Part shown: one piece after another, positions 1-12,269 of the stretch
Position numbering within the stretch: the stretch's first letter is position 1
How the letters are laid out: the number at the start of each line of letters is the position of its first letter
NCBI GenBank assembly: GCA_963377175.1
Contig: CAUJNA010003772.1
Span: forward strand, 1,191,115-1,255,114
DNA from: Effrenium voratum
Taxonomy: Eukaryota; Sar; Dinophyceae; Suessiales; Symbiodiniaceae
Direction of reading: 5' to 3'
DNA length: 64,000 nt
Made by a program: the position numbers and the translations under genes
Notes under the pieces: model-generated
What the model was told of the DNA's origin: nothing
Database searches by the model: none
What the model saw: only the letters and a program-made list of their open reading frames with translations

Positions 1-585
1 GCTTCGTCCGACGTCCGCTTGACAACTTCCTCGTGATTCCCTCCTGGGCACATCTGCACTGGCGCTGTCAGGCAGGCCCAGCCCAAAGGTCAACGCTCGT
101 GACCTAGCGACTGCTGCAAGTCAGGATCAAGGCATCATGGCCACCGTTGTCTTTGCAAACCAAAGCAGAACATTCTCTTTGGAGGCTTGCCGTTCAAAAT
201 TGGATTTCAGCCTTCCATGGCCCAGATCTGCTGAGGGCCACCGACATGAGGTCTAATTGAAGCTGCCGCCATGACAAACGCCCAAGAAATGCAGGGGCTT
301 GGGTTCTCATCATCCCCCAAATTTGCTTTTAAGCTCCAATGCCAAGCTCCTGAACCGGGCCGTCGCGCACATGACAGACCTGGGCGCCGATGACATGTGA
401 GACCCCGACTTTCTTTTACAAGAGTTACTCAAGTTCATGAGCGAGTTGGGTGTTTCCTTGAACCCCAAGGGCTTAAAATCTTACCCTAAGAGTTGCCTCC
501 AACCCCAAGGGCAGCTCAACCTGAAGGCTGGGTGGTCTGCTCAAAAGGGGCATGTCACGACACATGGCACCCCTGTCCTGCACGC
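1..585. other. Intergenic or last-intron DNA at left edge
   Basis: No exon could be supported here. The FAN1 reading at 586-656 ends in phase 1 before a GCGTGC donor, so at least one more FAN1 exon of perhaps 10-20 codons should lie in this stretch or left of the window. Reading straight through the donor stays open on the minus strand for about 25 more codons to a TAA near 478-480, which could be an alternative unspliced C-terminus. Confidence 0.4.
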
Positions 586-656
586 CTTTGCACACGCAAC
601 ATCGCGCCTCTGCCTCCGCACCAGCACCCCGCAGTGTCCACAGCCAAAGCCGCTGC
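586..656 (-). CDS. FAN1: FAN1 exon 24: end of VRR-NUC domain
   Basis: Reads LWLWTLRGAGAEAEARCCVC after an AG acceptor. It matches the FAN1 block in which WLxxLxxxGAEVEVCHV follows the EVK catalytic strand. The split codon with exon 23 (AG + G) gives ARRQRLW. The end is set at AAAG before GCGTGC, the same donor string as exon 23. Confidence 0.8.
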
Positions 657-3600
657 CTGCGCTGTCAAAAAGAACTGGCCCTTTCGAGTCGCACAGAAAA
701 CTGGGATTGAGAGGCCTGCCGGTCCACCAAACGTATCCCATTTCCAACAAGCATGGAAGCGAACAGCAGGGTTTTGGAGGACTACCTACCTCCTCTTTTA
801 AAAAGCGCCACCCAATGTCGGAAACAATGATAAAGGATCAAAGGGTAGACTCCGGGGGATCTATCTTCCTGGGTTGTAGGGTGCAGCTGTTGGCTGTGTA
901 GTTTCGCCCTACGACACAACCGCATTTCTAGAAAAACTTGTTTGGTGCCGCCCAGACCCAGTTCCTTCCGCTTCTCCTGACACACCAAACCGGCAGCCCA
1001 TGCAGCACGCCTCCGTGCCAGCGTGTCCCGCTCGCTCTTCACCTCCACGAAGCGCGCGCGGATGCCACGGCCCCCGTGCCAGCACCAAAGCCTGGAGGCT
1101 CGGAGGTGGGCCGTGGGGCGGTTGAGCCCCCAGTTGAGGCGGCGCACAAGAAATTTGAAAAGTTTCAATGCCTGAGGGAACCCCGAAAATTTTGAAGGCT
1201 TGCCGGACAGGATCTTAGCGCCAGCAGCGGGGGGGTGGGCCGCAGAAATTTTGGGGAAGGTTTAGAAACAAAAGATCTGAGCGCCCTCGGCCTTTTTAGG
1301 GCCGAGGCGAATTCAACATGCTGCCCACAAGGAATACATATGTCTCCGCAACTCGTCCGAGTTCTGGAGAGCAGAGTAGGCAGAGTTAAGACAAATAGAG
1401 CTCCACGGGTCAATCATTTATTTGTGCCAAGGGCGAAGGAAAACGTTCAGTTCTGTGGGCCAAAACTGAAATAGTCTTTTGGTCCCGAAAAGCATGACCT
1501 CCTTCTGGCCAGGCATGTCTGACGTGTCTGAGACTCCTCACAGCCCAGCCCAACCAGCAACCCAGCCAAACCAGCAACCCACCCAAGCAAGGGCACGTCA
1601 GACACTGACTAAGACTCGCTGTTTTAGCAGTTTCTCGCCTTGGCCAATGCTCGATCCAAAGCCTGGCAAACAAAACATCCTTGCTGATATGATTTGGGTA
1701 GAGGGCAAAGACTTCTGATGTACTAAATCTTGACCCAGCCACGGAAGCACATGCCAAGACTCAACTGGGTTCGGCTTTCTACTTTTTCTGGCAAAAACAC
1801 AACGCCGGAAGGCAGCCCGTGGCATGCCACACTTGGTCATGCGTGGCTGTACCCTTGGAGTTGTTTGAAAGCACCAAAGCCAAACCGGCTTTCACTCCGA
1901 CCCAACAACTCCAAGACTTCAAGCAGCAAGTGTGAAACAAGGACACATCTTTGTCAAACCTTGCATTTCAGCCGGACCCTCAACATCCCACCTCGGCTCT
2001 GCTCTGCCAAGGCACAATAGGTCTGGAAGCCCAGAGGAGTTGTAGTCCTCGCCTCGGAATCGGCCGACCGCATCCGCTGGCGAAGTCCCGGCCCAAGCTT
2101 GTGAGAGACTTCTCCCAACACCTATGGAACGTGGAAAGTTTGGGTCATCAGTGGAGAGGATGAGCCACAAGAGCAGCCCTGCATGCGAAAGCAACAGACC
2201 GAGCAGCAATCACAATTGTCCGCGTTGGTCGCCATCTCAAAGGTATCGGGTCGTGTTGATGTAGATTTGCTGACGTGCAAATATGCGGTTCTTTGAAATG
2301 GCATGGGGAAACATCCGGCTCCGAAGCTCCCCTCCCCAATCCCTCCGTGCAAGCCAAATGAGACTCTAAGGTGTTGCCAAGGGCTAAGGAAACCAAACTG
2401 CAAATGGAGCCATGCCGCAAGAACGTTCAAAACTTGCTGGTTCTCAGCAAGAATGAGGGAGGGAATGAGAAACCTTGTGGTTTCCTTTCAGGAGATTTTT
2501 CGGTTCATCCCAAAAACCTATTTGTTGACCCCATAATAATCACCCCCACTTTATTCATGCGCTGGGGGCCCCACCAAAAGTGGCCTGATCCCCCACCAAA
2601 CCCAGGTAGACCCCCCCCTACTAATGAACCCGGAACGGTCATTCCTTACTGAGAACCGGCACGAAACAATGGGCGAGAACCCTCGGCGCCGCGCAGAGCA
2701 GCCGCAGCGCCGCGGCCAGGACGCGGCCGCCCAGCGCCCCGGCGCAGGCGCCCAGGCTGCGGTCGCCGCATGGCACCTGGCTCTAGATCCAAAACCCACC
2801 GGAAGGGTGTCGTCTAAAGGAACAGCCCCGTAACAAAAGCAGTTTCAAGCACCCCTGGAATGGTTCACACATACCATTCCCCCTATATGCATGCATCTAG
2901 ATATGGACTGGATAAGTATGTATGTATATATATATATGCTAAGACCCCCTCCCAATACCAAGGTTTTTTTTTTGTGTTTGACTTGTGGGGCAAATGATGG
3001 ATGCTTTGCAGGGCAGATGTAGAGGTGACTTCCAGCAACCAATTGGACAGTTCATGAACTCATTGCTGTTGTTTTTGTGAATAGTACCACAGCGACATGT
3101 ATGTTTGTAACATATACAAGTGGTGGCCACGTTTGGCTCAAGTCACAAGTTCTCCAACCCAGCCTATGCGTTGCTGCGATTCGTATTCCGAACTCTTGCA
3201 CCAGCGTTGCAGGACAGCACAACCATTCCTGTTGGGACACAAAGCTGTTTCCCTGCGATTCTCACTTCATATCTACTCTGCACTTCCTCTTTCTCCACAT
3301 GACTGAAAGCGCTGCAACATAAGGTGTTGTTGATGATTTGTCACCTTCTTTACGGTAGCAGGTGTTTCGTCTTTAGAGGATTGAAAAAGGCAATAAGTCC
3401 AAGACGGCTTGTGTTCGGCTTCAAGCATGGTTTTGATTGGAAACTTTGATGTTTACACTGGTTTCGAGCACACGTAGTAAAGCAACATAATCTGTGTTTT
3501 GCAGCTTGAGCCCCATAAAATGCCAGTCAGGAACCTGAGGCCATCGGTAGGGGGGCTGATGACCGTACCAATCATTTGGCCATACATTGCGCACCAAGCA

Positions 3601-6600
3601 ACACCCCCAAATCCATGTCCAATTGATTCTCAAATGGTTGCTATACCAAGTATGTTGACCCAACCTCATTTGAGAACGTTTGGTGAAATCCTGCCTTCAT
3701 GGTTGTGTGAACCAAACCAACATTTCTGAAATGCCAAAGTGGGCCACCCGCTTCGTCACATTTTACTGGGGTTTGAACCTGGGCCTACGCCCCTTCTCAG
3801 CCCAAAAAACAGAACCTGAAGAAGATGAAAGCTCTGAAACTTGCACAGGCCCAAAAAGAACAAAACAGACAGAAAATCCGGACAAACAAGAATAATGAAT
3901 AGCAATGCAACACCTTGTCCTTACTGGATTGTACTTAACATTTCAATTGACATCGAATTAAAGCAATGTTTGCAAGGAGCTCATTTTCAAACTCTATTTT
4001 AAACCTAAGTTCTGGTTGGACTGGTTTCGTCATGAAAACAAATACCACAGTTGTTTAAGCCACATTTAATCTAAATACATTTGGGAATGAGCTCCTATTT
4101 GAAATGATGTTCAGAGGCCAATTGAACAATTGCCTTTAACTCCGATTTGGAAAGGGATTCTTATTTAAATTCTAATGGAATATATATATATTTTCACATG
4201 AACTATGGCCTTACTAAATTCCAGTCAAAATGTCAATTCAGTTTGAAGTAACATCTTATTTGCAAAGGAATTCACATTTGATATTTCGGAGGTTCAAATC
4301 TCCTGAATCTAGATTGATCTGCTCAGGATCCGCTTTGATGCTCTCGAGATACCAGTCCATTGTGGTTATTAGCACGGGAATGGGATAGACTTGAATTTGC
4401 CCGAGCCAGTAGCTGTTCATTAAACAGATTGAAATTGTGCATTGAAATGGTCTCAATTCGTGTAGGCTCAGCATTCCCCGCAAATTTAGTTTATAAACTT
4501 CCAAGTCTGGTTAATAAACTCTAAACTCTTGGACTCCTGGCAGTTGGATGAGGGGGAGGGGGGGGGGTCCCTGCCTGGCAACTCTTGAAGGGGAGGGGGA
4601 GGGGGGGAGGGGGGGGGGGGCGGCAACTCTTGAAGGGGAGGGGGGGGGAAGAGTTCTAGCAACCACCCCCTCAAGAGTTGCCGCGCACCCCCCTCCCCCC
4701 CCGCTCCCCTGCCACGGACCCCCCCCCTCCCCCCCCCCAATCCAACGATCAAGAGTTTATAAACCAGACTTGGACGTTTATAAACTCCAACACTGAATTG
4801 TAAATCAGTCAGTTATGTGATCTATACTCATCCAATGACACATAACGATGATCAAGCACTTGTAGTAAGACATGTGTTCTGATCTTTAGCAGGACCCCAA
4901 CTCAACTCCAGGTTTTCCTCAAACAAGCGACTTTCTATACAAAAAAAAACATGCAACATGTACATTTTAAAGCAGGAAAACCTTGGTATTGGGGGGGGGT
5001 CCTACCATATATATATATATATACGTGTACGTATATACTTACTAATAGGCATGTGCATACGGCAGGTGCTTGGGCAGTCAATACTTAACACCCAAATACA
5101 TATCGGCCAGCAAGGCATGATCGGGAAACACACACAAAAAAAAAAAAAAACATCCTCGGACTCGCAAAACACATGCGATCTAATTCGGTGCCCAACTCAA
5201 GCCGATATGATTGGTGCCACCGTGCAAGTACAGTAGCAGCTTTGCATGGGTGGGTTATTAGTAATCATTGCAATCAGGTGAGGTTGACTTGGGTTCGGTC
5301 TTGGCCTTGAGTGGTGGGGGATGTCCTTTGACGTGTAGATCTGTTGTGTTGTTCCTTCTCTAGGCTGATAAGGCTGCATTTGCACAATGCTGTACTTGCT
5401 ACATTCGGCCATTGGATCTTCGGCCAAGCCCGATTCAAGCCTCCCCTCAAACGGGGCACGCAAAAACATGAAAGCCTTGCCTGCCTGGAACGAAACTTGA
5501 AGGCATGCCTTTGCCTTCGGGTAAACTTGAGAAAAGCACGGCAATTTCGCAGGCAGCTTGGGAAACTGGACTTTCAGCTTGAGGCTTGGGCAGGAACACT
5601 TAAAGCTGAGCCTTCACACTGGGAAGGAAGCGGCGGCCCCTTGCCGATCACATTCGGCCTGATCTGGGTTGGTGTCCAAACAAAAAACTTGGGGGGTTTC
5701 CCTTCGGCTTCCCTTTGACACAACCTCACCCTCAAACCACACGCGCGCCCATGCTGAGCAAGCGCAACCAGCCTCGCCAGAAGTACAAAGCAAGCGCCGC
5801 GTTGCCGGTGTTTTGGTGGCATCCTGCGCCTTGGGTCATGCCCCTCAAAAATGCAGCTCAAAATAACGGGTTCCTTATGGCCCCTGAGAAAGGATTTGCA
5901 AACCAATGACGTCCTTTTGTTCTGACCAGGCTGTCAAGAATCAACATAGCCTAGAAAGCAGAAAGCAAAAACAAGCATGAACCCACTCCAAGGAGGGAGA
6001 GGGGTCAAAATGGTTTAAGCCCTGCATCCGAGTCGCCTCTGGCCCTTCAGGATCTTCAGGCTTCGGAGCGTCTGACCTCAAGGTCGGCCGACTCTACAAA
6101 CCTCCGCAATGCTTCGGGTCCTTTGAGGCTTGCAATGTCCCTGCGAGATCGGGAGCCATGAACGGCCCAAGCATTTGCATAAATACAGCCCTTGGCCCAA
6201 CTGCGCTACTCAAGCCAAGTGGGTTGCATTGCCAGTGGCCTACAGGGCTGGTAGGAGGCATGCCCACTTGTTAGAACAACTGGGCATTTTGAAAATGCGT
6301 GAAGCTTTCGAAGAGTCACCGCCTGAGCACAAGCATGGTTGAGCTAAAGTAGCACCCCCTGCAACCCCTCCAGCGAACATCAAACCGATGTAGAGTAAAA
6401 TGCAACAAAGCTACATTCTAAGTTGACGCCTCTGGATTTGCATCTTTTTGCAGGAGTTCCAGGTGCGCTACAAATGCTCCCTGCATTGGATGGGTGAATG
6501 CGACAAAGACTTTGGGAGCCTGGAAACATTAATTTCAACCACACTCCATACATTCCAACCAGGATGTTCCCAGGGGCTCCGACAGAGAGACAAGCCCACA

Positions 6601-6808
6601 TCTGGAACTCTGTCCTGAGATGTTTGTCTATTGAGTCTATTGGCAGGCTAGTCAGCACTATCTGTTGAAAAAAGGCTTGATCTGCAGATGAGGTGGCTTG
6701 TTGTGCCGGTTGAGTCTACAGCCCTTCGACCCGGATGCACTAGTGCATACATATACGAACATATACGCACACCTAATGCCCACATATACTGCACATAAAT
6801 ACGTGTGT

Positions 6809-6839
<31 letters not shown>

Positions 6840-9800
6840 GACGTGCCAATGGTTGTGTGTGCAATATGGTATGTTCAGAATGTCCATGCGACTAGCCAAT
6901 ACCAATCTCAAACATCGTTATAACACGAACAGCCCTACCAATCTCCAAGTGAGCTACTAAGTTGACTGGCTGGAGTTCAGACTGAAAGTTCCCCGGCGAC
7001 GAGGAAGACCCCTGACAAACACCAGCTTCAAGCTTGTAACGTTGGACAGGTGGGAACCACCGGTGTCCCCTGCTCACCGCCAAAGGCACAGGAACACGCC
7101 GCCCTCCTCGTAGCGGTCCCAGCGCACGCCACGGAGCCGCACACCCTGATGCTGAATCATCTTGCGGGTGACTTCCGCAGCCAGCTCGCCTGACACGGCG
7201 CAAGAGGGTAGCGCCTTGGGGATTATTTTTTTTAATACAAACGCCACGAAGACCAAAAACGACGACATACCTTGTCATTTCTCGCAGGGCAATGAGCCTT
7301 GAAACATTTAGCACCCACTCACTGGCAAGTGGAAGCTGCGATGCCAAAGACTTGTGACTCGGCTGAAGGGAGCTGAGTTAGCCAGCTATGTCCCAGTCAA
7401 GCATCTTGGGGTGGCATTCACCGGACAAAACAGGACAGGGGGATAGAGATCGCATTGCAGCCACGCGGCCAGGCAGCATGTTAGCGATCTCGGCTAGGCC
7501 TCAAGCTGCCGTTCAGCAACAGCAACGTCTGGAAACAAAATCATCGAAAGCCTATGGGAAACCCATGGACCCCATCCAAAACGACACAGGCCACAGGCCA
7601 ACTCCCAAGACCTTTCGCCGCGCGGCGCCGCTCGATCGAGGTGATGCGAGAGGGGTAGAAGGCCTGCGGCAGAAATCGCGTCGAAGCTTCGCGGCCGAGT
7701 CGCACGGGCTCCATTCCCCCGCCCGTTCAAAACTGGGTCCCAAAACGCGACCGTGTTGAGACGTTCTCAAAATTAAGCTTGGCTTTCCCGCTTGGAACCC
7801 GCATTTAGAAGTAAATTCCGAGGATGCGACTTTAGTGGACCCATTTTTGGCTGTGTGTGGAAGACCGATGTGCAGAACTCAATGTGTGGAACAGCGCAGC
7901 CCTCCAATTCCAACGCAAGCTACCAAATGAAATAGAAAAGGCTGGAAGCGTGCGGAGCCAAGAAAGAGAAGTCAAGTCAAACTTTAACTGGCAATTGAAT
8001 GGTAACAGGGCGACTATCATGTAACAACTGACCCTTGGGTGACTAGATGGCAATCGGGCCACAATGAGGCTGCTAACAAGCAAAGCGACAAGGCAAAGGA
8101 AAGCTGCGCAGCTTGAATGCTTGAATAACTTCCGACCTTGCGCTCTTTGCGAGGGGGATGACGCAATCCGCGCCTCAGTTCCCAAATCCAATGGCGCGTC
8201 CTGCAGAGCACGGTTTCGCGCTGGGATGTGGCTTGTCTGTTGAATTTTGATGCCCTTTTTCGGCTAGACAGAAAGAGCAACCTGATGGTGCAGAAACATA
8301 TTTTCAGGTTCCTTGATCCCCTTGACAGGGGGGTTCAACAAGTAATCCCTTGGGATTGCATTCAGCCCCGGATCCACATTGAAGGGGCCTCCAACCTTGG
8401 AGTGTCTTTCCTGCTAGGCCCTTGTCTAATGTGAAACTTCGTGCATTACATAGCCGAGTTGCTTGAAGATACGCAAAAAAAATCATAATAATTCATATTG
8501 CTGGGGTCCTACGCCTGCTCTGCTGTAGCTCTCACAAAGCACCCTGTCAACATCCCTCACTCTGTCAGCCTACCTTAGTGGGCGATCTTGACACTAGAGC
8601 AATACACAACTGACACAAATCCAAAATCCACAAATGGGGCAGCCCTGATATGGTTGTAACCAAATTTGTCACAACATGTCGGCCTACCCTGTTCAAAGAC
8701 ATGTGGCAAGGTAATTTTGACAACCCTCAGCGTGCAACAGCAGCAACACGCCCTTGGGGAGCTAGGCCCTGCCGCAACATGCTCTTTCTATGGCGTACCG
8801 TCTAGGCAAAGGTCAACCAAATCAAGCAACGTGGAAAATCAAGTCAAGGCGGGCAAAAAGGCCACCCAACCAGCGCGCGCGTGCCGCTCATTTCTTTTTG
8901 GCGCTTCACTTGTGCTCGGCCGTCTATCCAAAACTCCGCCATGTGGTTGAGCAGGCGCCCGGGCGCTGCCAACTTGCTGCCACCTGGAACTTCGGGCGCC
9001 CGACGTCGCTTCTGTTCACTTCATTTCACCCCGATTTCGCGCTCAATTTGGAAACAGAACGCCTCCCCCCCTCCTCCTACATCCCTCCCCCCCCCCCCCC
9101 CCCTTTTGCCGCTTGATTCCAAACAGAATCAAAGAGCACTTTCAAAAGGCTGCAAATTGCCTAGGTTCCTTGATTCGTCGGGTTCCTTTGCACAAAAACA
9201 AGCAAACACAACCTGTCCCACCTTGGGTGACCCGAAACGGCTTGCGACAAATATGTGCCTTTTGGACGCGACCCGATGATTGCCCTTTGGTAAAAAAAAA
9301 TGTCCCCACCGTTTGTTTCAGCAGCCGATTTTGGGGTCGGTAAGCGGACCACTCGCGCGCCTCGGAGCACTTCTCCTCGTACCTCGCCTTGCCCTCTTGT
9401 TCCTGCATCTCCTTGAGCTGGCCGTTCTCCGAGCGGTGCTTCACCTGGCACGAAACGAGGGGCAGAGACATCCCTCTTGCCAGCACCCTCCGACTGCCCA
9501 GTGGCCGGTAGATAGAACTTTTCCAAACAAACAACTCCCGTCTTTCTTTTCATTTGTGGGATGCCCATGGTCATGACTCGCAAGTGACGGCGTGTAAGTG
9601 ACACGCAGTGGCAGGCAAGCTCTACTACGTAGTGACACGCATGGACTTGCGTGTCACTGCCTGCCACTGCGTGTCACCTGCGTGTCACCTGCGTGTCACC
9701 TGCGTGTTGGGGCTTGGGAAGGGGTAGGGATACAAGCTCGGGTCTTAGTGTGGGAAACAATGGTAGTTTTAACTGCCTTTGGTGTATTTGCGGGAGCACT

Positions 9801-12221
9801 GCCAATCAGAGAGCGGAAAAAAACGTCATGCTAAAGCGCAAAGAAAGTTCCTTCTGAATGACCCCCTTTTTGTGTTTTGCACGGGAGCACCTGCTCCTTG
9901 GTTTCAAATCTCACTTCAGTGAAGGGCAAAAATACACGAGATTCCGAGACATTGACCAGCTCTGCAAGTTCACGTGGAACCCGAAGGCCCCCCATGCTGC
10001 AAAGGAATCGCCAAATGTGGCACCCTCGTTGGGGTTCAAAGCGGGAGCAAACTGCCGTGTGCAGGTGTCTGGGTGATAAAATCTAGTGATTCATGTACCC
10101 GTCTGTATTCCGACCTTCTGCTTGGTGGTCCTTTTACTACACTTTTTTTCGACCAGGTTTGCCGTACCGTGAAGATGATTCCACTTTCAGGCCCCAATTG
10201 CATCATATCAAAACGACAGCAGGCGGTCCAAACACGGCCCCTGCTCTAAGACATACAGCTGAGTAAAGAAAACAAAACAAAAAAAACAAGAGAAGCTTGG
10301 CATGCTTCGGCTACATTCTGCTACATTTATTGGCGGAGTCCAAACATAGTTGCCAGATAAAAAGACAACGCTCAACTCTGCAAGTTGCATCGCATCATTG
10401 GACCCCACACTGCCGGGAATTGTGATTTGGACAGCTTGCATTGTCTCCCGACTCTCGTCTACTCACCGTTTTGCACCCAACCAAAAACAAATGTTCAGAT
10501 TCCTGCCCATATGTGTGAACCCTAAGGCTTGAAAACAAATACAACAGAGAGCCTCGCAGTTGTGCACCAGCGTGTTTTGAAGTGGGGCCCACCAAAACCC
10601 CACTCAACTCTGAAAAGCACAAAACAGCGACAACAATCCCAAAATGAATAGCGAGCCCATGTTGAACAACACCAACCTCCCAATCTTTGAAGGGCGTCTT
10701 CCCTTACCTTCACGGCCTTCTTCATATACAAACCGCAGGGGATCTCCTTGTTCACCCCCCCCCCCCCGCGTTTCTCTTCCCCCGCATGCGGCATTCGCGT
10801 CGTTCGGCATGCGGCATCCGCCGCTCCGCCGCCTTCTTGAACGCGTCGAGGATCACCTTGCGCGCCGGGCGCTGCAGGTGCCCCGCGGTGCGGTTCAGCG
10901 CCTGGGCCGCCAGCTCAAAGAGCTCCTTGTCCTCGGCGCCGCGGCTTCGGCGCCGGCTTCGGCGCGCGGAGCGATGCGGATGGAGAGACCCGAAAGAGGG
11001 GGAGTGGGTTTGACAAAGGGACTGCAACCCAGCACTGCAGATTATGGTGTCTAATGTGCATGCGGAGATACAATACGATATAATGTAAATCTATGTCTAT
11101 ATGCATATGGCATGATGGCTTTTCTGTTGGTTAAACATGGACTGCTTTTTGCTGGGCTTCATCCCGAAAGATCTTTTGGGCTGGCTGAGGTGCCGCCTGC
11201 ACATTGACCAAAGGATCCCAAAAGGGGATGTGCTGCGTTCCAAATCTGCAGGGCAGGCCCACCCAAAACCTACCGAAAGTAACGGAGTGGCTCATACATC
11301 TCGTGTCTTTCTTTTGGCCGGCAAACTTTCCTGTTTGGCTTCCCCCGTAAGAATCTGGGACCCGTTATGGGTCCCCTGCAGTGTGAAAGAACATGGAAGA
11401 ACCTATGTCCTGGGCCCACAGCAATCTAATGTGGAACCCATGCGTCTGTGACGCTGGCTAATGTTACACTAGTACATGGAGGTTGTCATGAGGCGGTGTT
11501 CAATTAAGCGTTGGGGCCATGTTTGGTTGCGATTGGCTCAGAGTCGGAAACATGCTGGCAACTCCCTTTCCGGCAAAGAGAAGTGGCCACTGCAGGCATT
11601 GTTGGAAACAGGAAGCTGAACCGGCCGAAATATGTCAAGGATGCCGCTCGAAGCCTTGGCACGCAACATGCACAGCAGCCAAAAAGAACTCACTAAAATT
11701 CACAAACCAAAATGAAGGAATCCCCAAGTAAAGGACTTAAGCTCGGAATAAGCTGCCCAGATGGATCGCTTTTGGGCCGGATGTTAACGTCGGATTGCTC
11801 CGGAGGACTCTGCAAAAATGAGGCTCCCCTTATACTAAAACCAAAACACAATTTTACAGGGCTCCGACGAGTAGGACGAATCAACTCGGACTTAGCTCCG
11901 GTGAGGGGTAAGAGCGCCACGATGCATTTGATCCAAGGGTCGTAGGCGTTGACGTCCGCCAGGCCACTGAGCACTCCCCCCACCTCGTCGGCCTTCAGCT
12001 GGCAGTAGCTCCGCAAATGCACCTCGCGAAGATGCAGCAGGGGAGGGGCTACTGGTTTCAGTTCCCTTCAGGCGGGCAAGTAAGAATTATGACAAACGCA
12101 AAACGGGGTATATGTGATCTCTTCTAGGCAAGGATCCTGTCCCGTTTCTTTGCTCAACAAGGGCGCTAAACAAACAGACAGACCGACAGGCAGACAGACA
12201 AACAAACGGACGGGCAAGCGG

Positions 12222-12269
<48 letters not shown>

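Larger units (their letters stand above)
2777..7097. other. FAN1 intron 20 (4.3 kb), repeat-rich
   Basis: No coding exon supported. It is AT-richer than the exons and holds an inverted-repeat pair, a 295-bp hairpin element, a poly(A) run near 5127-5150, a TA-repeat at 6808-6838 and a degenerate spliced-leader-like string at 3122-3142. Confidence 0.5.
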
